Shown piece by piece: positions 17,892 through 27,398 of a DNA stretch of 64,000 nucleotides; within the stretch, counting starts at the first letter, position 1; each line of letters opens with the position of its first letter. A program made the translations under genes and the position numbers. This DNA is from Microbulbifer variabilis ATCC 700307 (GTDB lineage Bacteria; Pseudomonadota; Gammaproteobacteria; Pseudomonadales; Cellvibrionaceae), in NCBI RefSeq assembly GCF_000380565.1, contig NZ_AQYJ01000029.1, positions 248,001 through 312,000 on the forward strand, given 5' to 3'. The notes under the pieces are model-generated. The model was given only the letters and a program-made list of their open reading frames with translations. It was not told the DNA's origin and made no database searches.

Positions 17892-18791
17892 TAGTTATTT
17901 TTAATATTGATGTAGCATGTCACAAGCGTGATTACAGCTAAAGTCGCGTTTGTGACTGTTAAGGAAGTTTTTTTACTCAAATAGAAAGTCTTTTTCGTGG
18001 TTGTTTTACGCATTTGGGGCTTCGGGTGAGAAACACATTATTCGCCCAGTTGTTTGAAGAATCTCATACCTCTGATTCGAATGGGTCATAAAGATCAAAG
18101 ATGGTATGAGCTAGCACTACATTTTTATTATCAGTGGCTCCTTATTCCGATGAAAAATTGTGGGATATTTAGTTTTTCTTTTTAGAGTTATTTAAATGTT
18201 GATTTGAGATTTAATGCTCGATTTTTAATTCATTCACTTATATCGATCATTGAATCTTTGAACTGGGATTGTTTTGCCTGGTAAGGCTTCTTCACTTTTA
18301 ATAAATATTAAGACCCTGCACTTTAATGGCGGAAGTAACTTCTTTAACAGTGTGTTATGTACAGTGTGTATAAATCTTCTTGAATTAACCTCTCTAAGGC
18401 CCGGGGGTGCGATTCGCTGTGTAATCAGGAGATATCAGGCCTGCTTCTTCCTTCTTTGAGAGGGAGCTGAGGCTTTGTACTGACATTTGATGGGTACAAA
18501 GAAGGCCTGAGGCTTCTTTGGTAGATAACGGATCAGCTATCTGACCATAAAGTCATACTTTTGATGCATTATAAACTATTCACTTAAAAAGTCGTTATCA
18601 AGAAAGCAGACGGAGTACTTGCCTGGGCGGCGTTTCATAGGTTGATCAGGTGTTGGAGGTTGTCGTGGAAATCTCTCTGTTTACCGCAGCTTCAGGCATC
18701 TGAGGCGGTAAAGTTGGCCTGGGTGGGGCATCTGGGGTTAAACTCTCGACCTTAAAACTATTACAAAACTCTATCTTAGAGGAGATAGCAA
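17892..18791. other. Long non-coding gap with a strong hairpin near its end
   Basis: About 900 bp without a credible gene. A perfect hairpin with arms CTTTGTAC (18473-18480) and GTACAAAG (18494-18501) lies within a region rich in GGCCTG and CTTCTTT repeats (18436-18522); it could be part of a small RNA or of the leader of the peptidase gene. AGAGGAGATAG at 18778-18788 is the ribosome-binding region of the next gene. Confidence 0.45.
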
Positions 18792-20990
18792 ATGCGTCAG
18801 ACAATGATCGCACTAGCCGTAGCCGCATCCCTGGCGGTTGTGGGCGGTTGTGGTGAAAAGGCAAAGCAGGCTGAGGTAGCTAAAGACACTGTGAAAGCTG
18901 AAGAGTCCATGGCTGTAACTCCAGAGCACGCCAGTAACATGCTTCTTGCTGAGTGGACTGGTCCCTACGGTGGTGTACCTGCGTTTGACAAGATGAACCT
19001 GAAAGATCTCAAGCCCGCGATTGAGAAGGGCATTGAGATCAATTTGGCTGAACTTGAGGCCATTGCTGCCAACCCAGCCAAGCCCACCTTTGCCAATACT
19101 ATCGTGCCGATGGAGCGCGGCGGCGCCGAATTGGGCCGTGCTACTGCTTACTACGGAATCTGGGCAGCTAATATGTCCTCTCCAGAGTTTCGTAAGGTCC
19201 AACAGGAGTTGGCACCTCTGTGGGCTGATTACGAGTCCAAAATTTACCAGAATGAAGCTCTGTTTAATCGTATCAAGGCCATCTACGACCAGCGTAACTC
19301 GATGGATCTGGATGCTGAACAAAAACGTGTTGTTGAGCTGATCTATACCCAGTTCTCTACTAACGGTGCCACGGTGCAAGGTGAAGCCAAGGAGCGCTAT
19401 GCTGAGATCAATAAGCGCCTGGCCGAGCTTTACACCAAGTTTTCCAACAACGTGCTGGCGGATGAGGAAGGCTACGATATCTTCCTGACCAAAGATCAGT
19501 TGGCCGGCCTGCCGGAGTCCTTTGTTGCAGCTGCCGCAGCGCTGGCAGAAGAGAAAGGCGAGAAGGGTAAGTACGCTATTACCAATTCCCGCTCCTCTAT
19601 GGACCCATTCCTGACTTACTCCGATGATCGCGAGCTGCGAAAGCAAGTATGGACCAACTACTACAGCCGTGGCGACAATGGCGATCAGCACGATAACAAC
19701 GCCATCATCGCTGAAATCCTGAAGCTGCGTGATGAGCGAGTAGGCCTGCAGGGCTTCGATAACTACGCTCAATGGCGTCTGCAGGACCGTATGGCGAAGA
19801 CTCCTGAGCGCGCTATGGAGCTGATGGAGGCAGTATGGCCAGCAGCAGTTGCCCGAGTGAAAGAAGAAGTGGCTGATATGCAGGCCGTAGCCGATGCCGA
19901 AAAAGCCAATATCACCATTGAGCCCTGGGACTACCGCTACTACGCGGAGAAGGTTCGTAAAGCCAAGTATGACCTGAACTCTGATGAAGTGAAGCAGTAC
20001 CTGCAACTGGACAACTTGCGCGAAGCTATGTTCTACGTGGCTGGTGAGTTGTTTAACTTCAAATTCACCCCGGTAAAAGAAGGCTCAGTGCCGGTATTCC
20101 ATGAAGACGTTAAAGTCTGGGAAGTGAACGATAAGACCAGTGGCGAGCATATCGGCCTCTGGTATCTGGACCCATTCGCTCGCGCAGGTAAGCGCTCCGG
20201 TGCCTGGGCTACTATGTATCGTGACCACTCCACCTTTGATGGCAAGAAGAATGTACTGTCGTCCAACAACTCCAACTTTATCAAAGGCGCACCCGGCGAG
20301 CCTGTACTGGTAAGTTGGGATGATGCAGAGACGTTCTTCCATGAGTTTGGCCACGCGCTGCACTTCCTCGCATCCAATGTGACCTACCCAACCTTGAACA
20401 GCGGTGTACGTGACTACACCGAGTTCCAGTCTCAGCTGTTGGAGCGCTGGCTGTCCACCGATGCGGTAATCGACAACTACCTGGTGCACTACAAAACTGG
20501 CGAGCCGATCCCTGCTGATCTGGTAGCCAAGATCAAGAAAGCAGCCAAATTCAACCAGGGCTTCGCCACTACTGAGTACCTGGCTTCTGCCTTGATTGAT
20601 ATGAAGTTCCACACCGCTAATCCTGAAGGTATCGACCCCGACAAGTTTGAGCGTGAAACACTGGACAAACTGGGTATGCCGAAGGAGCTGGTAATGCGCC
20701 ACCGCACGCCGCACTTTGGTCATATCTTCTCTGGTGAGGGTTACTCCGCCGGTTACTATGGCTACATGTGGGCTGATGTACTGACCTCTGATGCGTCTGA
20801 GGCGTTTGCTGAATCTAAAGGTGGTTTTTACGACAAGGGCGTTGCTGCCAAGCTGGTTGAACACCTGTTTGCACCGCGTAACGCTGTGGACCCCGCAGAT
20901 GCTTATCGCGCTTTCCGTGGCCGTGACGCCAATATCGAAGCGTTGATGCGTGATCGTGGTTTCCCGGTACCAAAGAAAAAGGAAGGCTGA
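18792..20990 (+). CDS. M3 family zinc metallopeptidase lipoprotein (Dcp/oligopeptidase A-like)
   Basis: 732 residues. A lipoprotein signal peptide ends in the lipobox VVGGC at Cys 20, so the enzyme is exported and lipid-anchored, whereas E. coli Dcp and OpdA are cytoplasmic or lack this. The catalytic zinc site FFHEFGHALHF gives the HExxH ligands, and the third ligand Glu is expected in the downstream FQSQLLERWLS stretch, as in thimet-type peptidases. The substrate-binding HIFSGEGYSAGYYGYMWADV segment is typical of peptidyl-dipeptidases. It probably degrades short peptides in the periplasm. GGAGATAG precedes the ATG, and a terminator follows at 21018. Its codon use is richer in GC than the flanking accessory DNA. 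Confidence 0.93.
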   Translation: MRQTMIALAVAASLAVVGGCGEKAKQAEVAKDTVKAEESMAVTPEHASNMLLAEWTGPYGGVPAFDKMNLKDLKPAIEKGIEINLAELEAIAANPAKPTFANTIVPMERGGAELGRATAYYGIWAANMSSPEFRKVQQELAPLWADYESKIYQNEALFNRIKAIYDQRNSMDLDAEQKRVVELIYTQFSTNGATVQGEAKERYAEINKRLAELYTKFSNNVLADEEGYDIFLTKDQLAGLPESFVAAAAALAEEKGEKGKYAITNSRSSMDPFLTYSDDRELRKQVWTNYYSRGDNGDQHDNNAIIAEILKLRDERVGLQGFDNYAQWRLQDRMAKTPERAMELMEAVWPAAVARVKEEVADMQAVADAEKANITIEPWDYRYYAEKVRKAKYDLNSDEVKQYLQLDNLREAMFYVAGELFNFKFTPVKEGSVPVFHEDVKVWEVNDKTSGEHIGLWYLDPFARAGKRSGAWATMYRDHSTFDGKKNVLSSNNSNFIKGAPGEPVLVSWDDAETFFHEFGHALHFLASNVTYPTLNSGVRDYTEFQSQLLERWLSTDAVIDNYLVHYKTGEPIPADLVAKIKKAAKFNQGFATTEYLASALIDMKFHTANPEGIDPDKFERETLDKLGMPKELVMRHRTPHFGHIFSGEGYSAGYYGYMWADVLTSDASEAFAESKGGFYDKGVAAKLVEHLFAPRNAVDPADAYRAFRGRDANIEALMRDRGFPVPKKKEG

Positions 20991-21017
20991 GAACTTAGTT
21001 TCAATAGCTCGTTCACG

Positions 21018-21048
21018 AAAAAGCCGCATCTTTTGATGCGGCTTTTTT
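21018..21048 (+). terminator. Rho-independent terminator of the M3 peptidase gene
   Basis: Stem AAGCCGCATC / GATGCGGCTT with a TTTT loop, followed by a T-run, 28 bp after the stop codon. Confidence 0.92.
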
Positions 21049-21574
21049 ATATGTGGCATATGGAAATATTTGACTCGCAAATAAATAATTCGTAAGCCAA
21101 TAAGGGGGGCGTGAGTTTATATGCAAGCCTGAACGGGATATTAAAATTCAGGAGTTAAGCAGCAGTTTTTTCGGGCCCTCCAGCAGGCTCTGTGAATCTA
21201 GCACTTGTGCTCCTATAGTAGTTGAGCCATGAGTTGAGCCATGGTGAAATAATTTTGTTTTAACAATATAAGTTGACCAAACGTATGGCCAGGGTATAAC
21301 AAGTAGGTCGGCAATAATCCCGATTGTATTGGATCATATGCGTCCTGCTGCTATAGGGCCAATCTTTCCAGCTGACCAGAGTTTCAGGCCAGCTGTCAGC
21401 TGCCAGCATCCAGGTTGTTTTATAAGTTGATTGTATAAATAGCAGGAGAGGTATTATATCTATTGTAATTTAGATGCTTCTGTTGTCATGAATTTAACTA
21501 ATATTGTTGAAGCGAAAGCTAATGCTGCTGGAAATGGCAGATGAAAAATATGGCTAGGATAAAATATATCCGGC
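21049..21574. other. Non-coding gap
   Basis: About 525 bp between convergent genes. Apart from a short direct repeat (GTTGAGCCATG near 21223 and 21235) nothing was recognised. Confidence 0.5.
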
Positions 21575-21997
21575 TTAGCTCGGAGTTTCCTTTGATCCCT
21601 TCTTTCGAGCTGCAAGTACAACCGGTGATATCAAGGCTGTAATAATAACAAAAATAAATAGATTGCCGCTCATAATATTGAAAACTTGATTGATTTCATC
21701 GATGGTCATGTTTTGTATGTAGTAACCAAAACCATACTCAAACAAAAATGTGAGAAAAGCCCAAAGTGAACCAAGTATCAAGCAGGTAATTATAGAGTCT
21801 AATTGGAAATATTTTACAGTCTTGTAGGCTATTGCAAATACAAGCGCTGATAGAGTCAATCCACTTATTGGTAAAGATAGTTTCTCTCCCAAATATGGGT
21901 TTAAAATACTCTCCCTAAAGAATCCATTTGCAATTGCAGCCATAACCATGACAATCCAAGCAGTAGTGGCTTTAATGAGGAACATGGCTTGACGCAT
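21575..21997 (-). CDS. Small integral membrane protein of unknown function
   Basis: 140 residues with four predicted membrane helices at about 8-28, 43-62, 68-90 and 111-131, and a charged tail (ARKKGSKETPS). No named family was recognised. The ATG at 21995-21997 lacks a strong ribosome-binding site. It stands alone in AT-rich DNA; the frame and its hydrophobic periodicity look real, but function is unknown. Confidence 0.6.
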   Translation of the reverse strand: MRQAMFLIKATTAWIVMVMAAIANGFFRESILNPYLGEKLSLPISGLTLSALVFAIAYKTVKYFQLDSIITCLILGSLWAFLTFLFEYGFGYYIQNMTIDEINQVFNIMSGNLFIFVIITALISPVVLAARKKGSKETPS

Positions 21998-22205
21998 TGT
22001 GTGCTATTATATCGCAGGATTCTTAAAGAGAAACTATATTATTGAATGCTTGTTTGAGCAATAGTTTTATCTGGTTCAATTTGAAAACGTTTCTTCTGAA
22101 GTAAAATAGATAAACTATCCTTAATTCCACACTTTTTAGTAAAAATATATATTCTTGATGTCAACGATATTGGCTTGAGCTCTTCCAGTGAAAAAGACCT
22201 TGAAT

Positions 22206-22706
22206 CTATGGTTTTCTGATGGTATGGGTTTCAACTTGGCTGTTTAATTCTATATAGAGCTTAAGCATGTCCTTGTGTTGCAAGTCATTTTCAAAAATTG
22301 GCTGATCATAATTATTTAGGAAATAATCCCTGATGACAGCTTCCACTCTAAAGCCGTGGCGCTGATAGAAAGTTAACTGATAGCCAAAAGTGCCTGTGCC
22401 GAGTTCAACTCTATGGATTCCTTTTGAGGTTAGTTCCGAAAGTGAGAATTCCAGGAGCTTAGTGCCAATTCCTTGTTTTTGTTTCTCTGGGGAAATAGAA
22501 ATATTGAAAATCTCTGCAATGAATTTATCAACTCTATTTGCAACGCAAATGCCTTTAATATGGTTAGTGTCAATGGCTGCAAAGCACCAGGAACCTGGCA
22601 GATAGGAGCGTATATGTTTTTTGGATGGGTCGGCCTCAAGTAAAAGTGAGAGGGGGGCATCCTTTTCTGGTATTTGAGTATATTCAATCGTATTTTGATA
22701 CTGCAT
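22206..22706 (-). CDS. GNAT family N-acetyltransferase
   Basis: 166 residues from the ATG at 22704-22706; the frame stays open to a TTG at 22802, but the extra 32 residues look non-conserved. The acetyl-CoA-binding core is visible: IFNISISPEKQKQGIGTKLL has the Q/R-x-x-G-x-G/A signature (KQGIG), followed by GIHRVELGTGTFGYQLTFYQRHGF, a typical end of the GNAT fold. The acceptor is unknown. It lies 98 bp after the RraA-like gene and is probably co-transcribed with it. Confidence 0.85.
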   Translation of the reverse strand: MQYQNTIEYTQIPEKDAPLSLLLEADPSKKHIRSYLPGSWCFAAIDTNHIKGICVANRVDKFIAEIFNISISPEKQKQGIGTKLLEFSLSELTSKGIHRVELGTGTFGYQLTFYQRHGFRVEAVIRDYFLNNYDQPIFENDLQHKDMLKLYIELNSQVETHTIRKP

Positions 22707-22804
22707 ATTGTCATATCGTGCGCTAGGGTATGTTATCGTTGTCAATGCTTGAAGAGGCTCCCCTTTCCCAGTAATTTTTTTTGCTGGATCTTTTTTTGGC
22801 AAAG

Positions 22805-23497
22805 TTACTTATCAAGTTCGACAACTTTGCCAGCATTAACGATTTCCTTATAAAAGGGGGGTAGGGTTAGGCCAGTTTCTACAGCTTGCTGCAAAGCTGC
22901 TTCGTCATTTTTTACTTTTTGGAGTTTACTGCTTATGGCGTTCAATTGCTGTAAGGGTACGACAATAACTCCAGCTCGGTCTGCAATAATAATGTCACCT
23001 GAGCAGATATGGGTTGAATCAAGATTTACAGGGAGGCCAGCTGATGCCGGGCCGTTTCTAGCTGGTGAATTCGGTGTAACCCCTTTGCAAAACACAGGAA
23101 GTGAAAGACGTTCTATTCCTTCTAAATCTCGAACCAACCCATCGGTGACAAATCCTATCACCCCTTTGTTTTTCATCATGCCCAGTACTAAATCGCCGAT
23201 TACCGCTGTTTGAGTAAATGAATCTGTTGAGGCAACCACTATGTCACCAGGTTGCGCTACGTCGAGCGCTCCCAGAACACCAAGATTGTCCGCAGGGCCA
23301 CATTCGCAGGTGACCGCTATACCGACTATTGAGGAGTCCATTGGTAATATCGGTTTAATAGCATGGTGTAGAGATCCGCGACCATCCATACAGTCGACAA
23401 TAAATTCTGTTGGCGTATTGCGTAACACATTTATGTCGGCCTGAGATGGGCGGGTAAAGTTACGGTGTAGCTTGAGGGTTGGGCTGTCTTCTATCAT
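22805..23497 (-). CDS. RraA-like family protein (aldolase/decarboxylase-type)
   Basis: 230 residues of the RraA/HMG-aldolase fold. Conserved features include GDIVVASTDSFTQTAVIGDLVLGMMKNKG, the D-G-L-V-R-D segment (VTDGLVRDLEGI) that in the family carries the metal-binding Arg-Asp, and IIIADRAGVIVVP. Members with RDxxE/D are usually 4-hydroxy-4-methyl-2-oxoglutarate aldolases or oxaloacetate decarboxylases; true RraA binds RNase E. The two cannot be separated by sequence reading alone. It is probably co-transcribed with the following GNAT gene. Confidence 0.82.
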   Translation of the reverse strand: MIEDSPTLKLHRNFTRPSQADINVLRNTPTEFIVDCMDGRGSLHHAIKPILPMDSSIVGIAVTCECGPADNLGVLGALDVAQPGDIVVASTDSFTQTAVIGDLVLGMMKNKGVIGFVTDGLVRDLEGIERLSLPVFCKGVTPNSPARNGPASAGLPVNLDSTHICSGDIIIADRAGVIVVPLQQLNAISSKLQKVKNDEAALQQAVETGLTLPPFYKEIVNAGKVVELDK

Positions 23498-23675
23498 GGA
23501 AAACGCAGCTATTTAGGATTGATAAGCAAAGATATAAGTACATCAATACCAAAGTGTCAAATTACTTAATTTGTTCCTTCCACCCCTGGGAAAGCTAGTA
23601 GTAGCATCGTAAAGGGTTGGCAGTGTGAAGCATTGGATCTGTGATTAATAATTGGGAGTAAAGCTAATATGCTTA

Positions 23676-24686
23676 TCAAGTACTTAGCTCTTCTGGATGC
23701 ACTCTTCGAGAAACTCTGGATTCGATCATCTTATTATTTCCGGCTTCAGTCAAAAGCCAGTTTCCATCTCTATCAATAGATATCAAGCTTAACGCTATAA
23801 ATTGAACTCGTATAGAGAATAATACTTGTTGATCTACTTTGAAATCTGAGGCATTCAGTTTACTTGATGTGGATCTATTAAATTCAGTTGCAATGAAATT
23901 GCTTACTAAATTTTCATGTGGTGAGCGCGTCAAGTATGGTGAGATGATTGAGAATAATTTACTCCATGTAGTCTCTGTTTTCCAGGTTTTATCAAGTATT
24001 TCATAATTGATACTACTTGCGTTAACAGAGTAAGTTCCTGTTATATTAATAGAGTCATGCCAATCTGCTAAGTCGGATAATGGAATAATAAACGAGCTTC
24101 TATTTAGGTTTTCGAGTTGCAATTTGAGTGAATCATTTAGCTTTCTTAAATTGTTGAGTTCTATAAGTAAATCTGGTGAGGCTGTTAAATTAGCTCTAAC
24201 CCATCCTGTAGAGGGGAATATTTTTATTGTTTTATTTAAGCTAAGGGCGACTTCGCCTGGTAACTGCCTTGGGTCTGACCAAAATCGAACCAGTCTCCCA
24301 CTACTAACTTTTTCTCTAAATTTATTTAGCTTTCTCTCAAGCTCTTCACTTTTTTCAGTCTTTGCTCTGGGTAGTAATTCAGGGGAGTCATGTAATAGAG
24401 CAATAACTTTGATTCCTTTGCTAACAGCATAGTCAAATTCTTTCTCAGTATAGCTAAGACCGTTATCGGCTATTGATCCATAGCGACCACCAATTATAAG
24501 CAGGTAATAGTCACAATCATCTATAACTCTCTGAATGAACTCCCATTGTTCTTCGTCTGCTGCAGGAAATAGCTCCATTCCAGCAGGGATACAATCCATT
24601 TCCATTAGGGTCTGAAGAACTTTCTGTCTCTCTTCTTTTAAATCAACATAGGTTGAGCTGACAAAAACTTGATATCTTTTATCCAT
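23676..24686 (-). CDS. DUF4062 domain protein, possible defence/conflict effector
   Basis: 336 residues. The N-terminal about 110 residues are a clear DUF4062 domain: [17 protein letters not shown], then [18 protein letters not shown] and [17 protein letters not shown] with YTEKEFDYA. This domain has a TIR-like flavodoxin fold and usually sits at the N-terminus of NLR-like or anti-phage proteins. Here it is followed by a short linker (coiled-coil-like [20 protein letters not shown]) and a C-terminal region of about 140 residues that I do not recognise, rather than a STAND ATPase. It stands alone in AT-rich DNA. A defence role is inference only. Confidence 0.78.
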   Translation of the reverse strand: MDKRYQVFVSSTYVDLKEERQKVLQTLMEMDCIPAGMELFPAADEEQWEFIQRVIDDCDYYLLIIGGRYGSIADNGLSYTEKEFDYAVSKGIKVIALLHDSPELLPRAKTEKSEELERKLNKFREKVSSGRLVRFWSDPRQLPGEVALSLNKTIKIFPSTGWVRANLTASPDLLIELNNLRKLNDSLKLQLENLNRSSFIIPLSDLADWHDSINITGTYSVNASSINYEILDKTWKTETTWSKLFSIISPYLTRSPHENLVSNFIATEFNRSTSSKLNASDFKVDQQVLFSIRVQFIALSLISIDRDGNWLLTEAGNNKMIESRVSRRVHPEELST

Positions 24687-25633
24687 ACTTTAGTGTACTC
24701 AGGCTTTTGAAAGATGTTTAAATAGATTTCTGATTAACGACTGTAAAAAAGGATGTAAACATTTTGCAAATGTATGAATATTTTATAAGAACCGAAATTT
24801 GTTGCTTAGAATTGCACTGTTTTTAGAGTGTAGGATCGGTTGGTGGTAGTAAAGATATTTAATATCGTGGCTGATCACTGGCTTTATATTCAAAGAACAC
24901 ACTGCAGTTTTATTGCAATTCTTGAGGGAGTAAAAAGCGGTTGTGGCATTTAGCACGATTTTTTCTTCCTTGTGTACTTACATTGAACATATTAAGGGGT
25001 TCAATGTATCCCCCAGATTTTATCATCAAATGGAAATCATTTGGAGACCAGCAAACTCTATCACTGTCAGCCATTTGTTAAAAGGTCCCATCTGAATATC
25101 CTGTAATCTGGTGGGCTATTTTCATCTGTTGATAATCTTTTGAAGGTGGTAAGTCAGCTTTTTCTTACAGACAAACTGTTATTGAGCTTTTTGATGTATG
25201 GCAAGATGGTTGCTATCTGCAATATGTCCAAAGTAATATCTAGATCTGATATTTGATAAAGTTAGTTGTTGATCACTTACCTTTAAATTCTGTTTTTAAT
25301 AATTAGATTTATTTTTTGGGGGGGGATTAAAGTGGATTTTGATACTTTTGGTTTTATACAATCCAGGTAGGCTTTTATGAGATGGCCTGGCCGCTGAGTC
25401 AAAGACTAGGTAAGCCTGGAACCTGAAGTAGAAATGACCTGGGTATTCGAATTTAGAGCACCTAAGATTATACATGAAAACAAGTTTGCTCATTACGCTA
25501 TAGCATTTGGCTTTTTTAGGTCGTTTGCGGGCTCTTCCTAAAATTCTTGAGTGCTTACTGTAACTTATTGCAAAGGTAGTTCTTCAAAAAAGTACTTTAA
25601 GCCACTGCTGTTAAGAAAAGCCCATTATTCTTA
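24687..25633. other. Long AT-rich non-coding gap
   Basis: About 950 bp. Short frames (for example minus 25296-25493) have no protein-like features or ribosome-binding site. G-run GGGGGGG at 25319-25325. No repeat, RNA or element was recognised. Confidence 0.5.
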
Positions 25634-27286
25634 TCAGAAAGTGGTTTTATAAACCCTTTCCCCCTCAACCCAGGTTTCCATTACTTTTGCTTTCCAGATT
25701 TCTTGAGGGTCTATCTCAAAGATATTCTTGTCCAGTAAAATAAAGTCTGCGAATTTTCCGGCTTCAAGGCTGCCAATCATTTTCTCCTGGTGGCTGGCAT
25801 AGGCTGCGTGAAGGGTGAATGCACGTAGCGCCTGCTCCAGGGTCATTGCTTCCTCGGTGCGCCAACCATCAGTGGGATTTCCCTGGCGATCACGGCGGGT
25901 TACTGCTGCATGGAGTCCGAAAAGGGGATTGGCGGGCTCTACAGGGAAATCGGAGCCGGCAGCGATTGGTGTACCTTGATCTAATAGGGTTTGCCAGGCG
26001 TAAGCACCGATCAGGCGTTTCTCTCCCAAACGGTCACCAGCCATGTTTTTATCACTGGTGGCATGGGTGGGCTGCATCGAGGCAATCAGATTAAGCTGGG
26101 TAAAGCGAGGAATATCCTTCACTTCTATGACCTGTGCGTGCTCCACACGGTGGCGAAGCTGTTTCTGGCTTTCAGCCTTATCCAGTGTCTCCAGGTGATT
26201 GAGTACGATATGGTTGGCTCTATCGCCGATGGCATGGACATTCACTTGAAAATCGTTATCGGTAGCTAATTTAAGCAGAGAGAGCATTTTGGTTTCTGGG
26301 TAGAGTAGAAGCCCTTTTTCCGATGGACGATCGTGATAGGGTTCCAGTAGCGCTGCACCACGACTGCCCAAGGCACCATCGGCCGATAACTTAATACTGC
26401 GCATATACAGTCGATCTTCGGGGCCGCCGATATGGCCGGCTTTTAGCAATTTGGCATAGTTGTGGCTGTCTACTGACAACATAGGGTACATCCGCATGGG
26501 GATAGCACCTTCTTTAGATAGTTCTCTATAGGCGTTAAGAGTTTTCTCGTTAATACCTGCATCATGCACGCTGGTAAGGCCCAGAGAGAGCGCCTTGGCG
26601 AAGGCATTCTGTAGGGATTTCTTTTCTTGGGTGAGAGTGGGGGCTGGAATGGCCTTTTGTAAAAGACCCATTGCATTATCAATCAAGATGCCTGAAGGTT
26701 CGCCTTTGCTATTCCGCAGAATCTCACCGCCTTCCGGCGATTGGGTATTTTTATCTACGCCGGCGAGACGCAGCGCTTTGGCGTTGGCCCAACCGGCATG
26801 GCCATCTACCCGCCGTAGCCAGATCGGATGATCAATTTCCAGGGCATCCAATTGGTCGCTCGTGGGAAATTGTTTGCCTGGCCAGGTGACCTGATTCCAG
26901 CCTCTTCCTAGGAGCCACTCATTGGGCGCCAAGTGTTCGGCGTGGCGCTTGATGGACTTCAGGGCTTCCTCCAGTGATTGGTCGCGCAGGTCCAGCATAG
27001 TATTGAGCTGGCCCAGGCCCAACATATGGCCGTGGGCATCAATTAAACCGGGTAGTAGAGTTTTGCCATTGGCATCAATCTTGTCTGCATCAGGATACTT
27101 CTTATTCAGCTCGGTAATGCTGCCAGTTTCCAATACCTTCCCTTGATCGAAGGCCATGGCGCTGAACTGGATCAGGGCTTTATCGGTGGTTTGATAGCCT
27201 GAAAAATTGTGTATCACTGTTACAGCTTGGGCGCTGACAGACGAAGCGGCGAGGAGTGCTACAGCCAGAACGCGGGAAAGTCGCAT
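25634..27286 (-). CDS. Exported YtcJ-like amidohydrolase
   Basis: 550 residues with a signal peptide (about 1-22, ending SVSAQA). It is a metal-dependent amidohydrolase: the HxH metal site is in LIDAHGHMLGLG, later ligands are in FQVNVHAIGDRAN and RHRVEHAQVI, and the catalytic Asp is in AAGSDFPVEP. The composite barrel plus beta-sandwich layout and length fit the YtcJ/N-substituted formamide deformylase group. The physiological substrate is unknown. It has its own promoter gap and lies 112 bp downstream of the next minus gene's end, so an operon with it is possible. Confidence 0.88.
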   Translation of the reverse strand: MRLSRVLAVALLAASSVSAQAVTVIHNFSGYQTTDKALIQFSAMAFDQGKVLETGSITELNKKYPDADKIDANGKTLLPGLIDAHGHMLGLGQLNTMLDLRDQSLEEALKSIKRHAEHLAPNEWLLGRGWNQVTWPGKQFPTSDQLDALEIDHPIWLRRVDGHAGWANAKALRLAGVDKNTQSPEGGEILRNSKGEPSGILIDNAMGLLQKAIPAPTLTQEKKSLQNAFAKALSLGLTSVHDAGINEKTLNAYRELSKEGAIPMRMYPMLSVDSHNYAKLLKAGHIGGPEDRLYMRSIKLSADGALGSRGAALLEPYHDRPSEKGLLLYPETKMLSLLKLATDNDFQVNVHAIGDRANHIVLNHLETLDKAESQKQLRHRVEHAQVIEVKDIPRFTQLNLIASMQPTHATSDKNMAGDRLGEKRLIGAYAWQTLLDQGTPIAAGSDFPVEPANPLFGLHAAVTRRDRQGNPTDGWRTEEAMTLEQALRAFTLHAAYASHQEKMIGSLEAGKFADFILLDKNIFEIDPQEIWKAKVMETWVEGERVYKTTF

Positions 27287-27398
27287 AGTTGATAGCCTTT
27301 TTGTTTTAATTGTCAGCTATTCTATGGCGGCTTTAGCTCTTATGGAAAGGCAAACACGGGAAGCGGAATTTACTTCCCGTTGGTGATTGCCAGCTCTC

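Noticed and set aside
18274-18459. Plus-strand frame of 61 codons
   Set aside because: No ribosome-binding site or recognisable features; composition is like the surrounding non-coding DNA.
25296-25493. Minus-strand frame of 65 codons
   Set aside because: No ribosome-binding site, no protein-like pattern and isolated in a long AT-rich gap.
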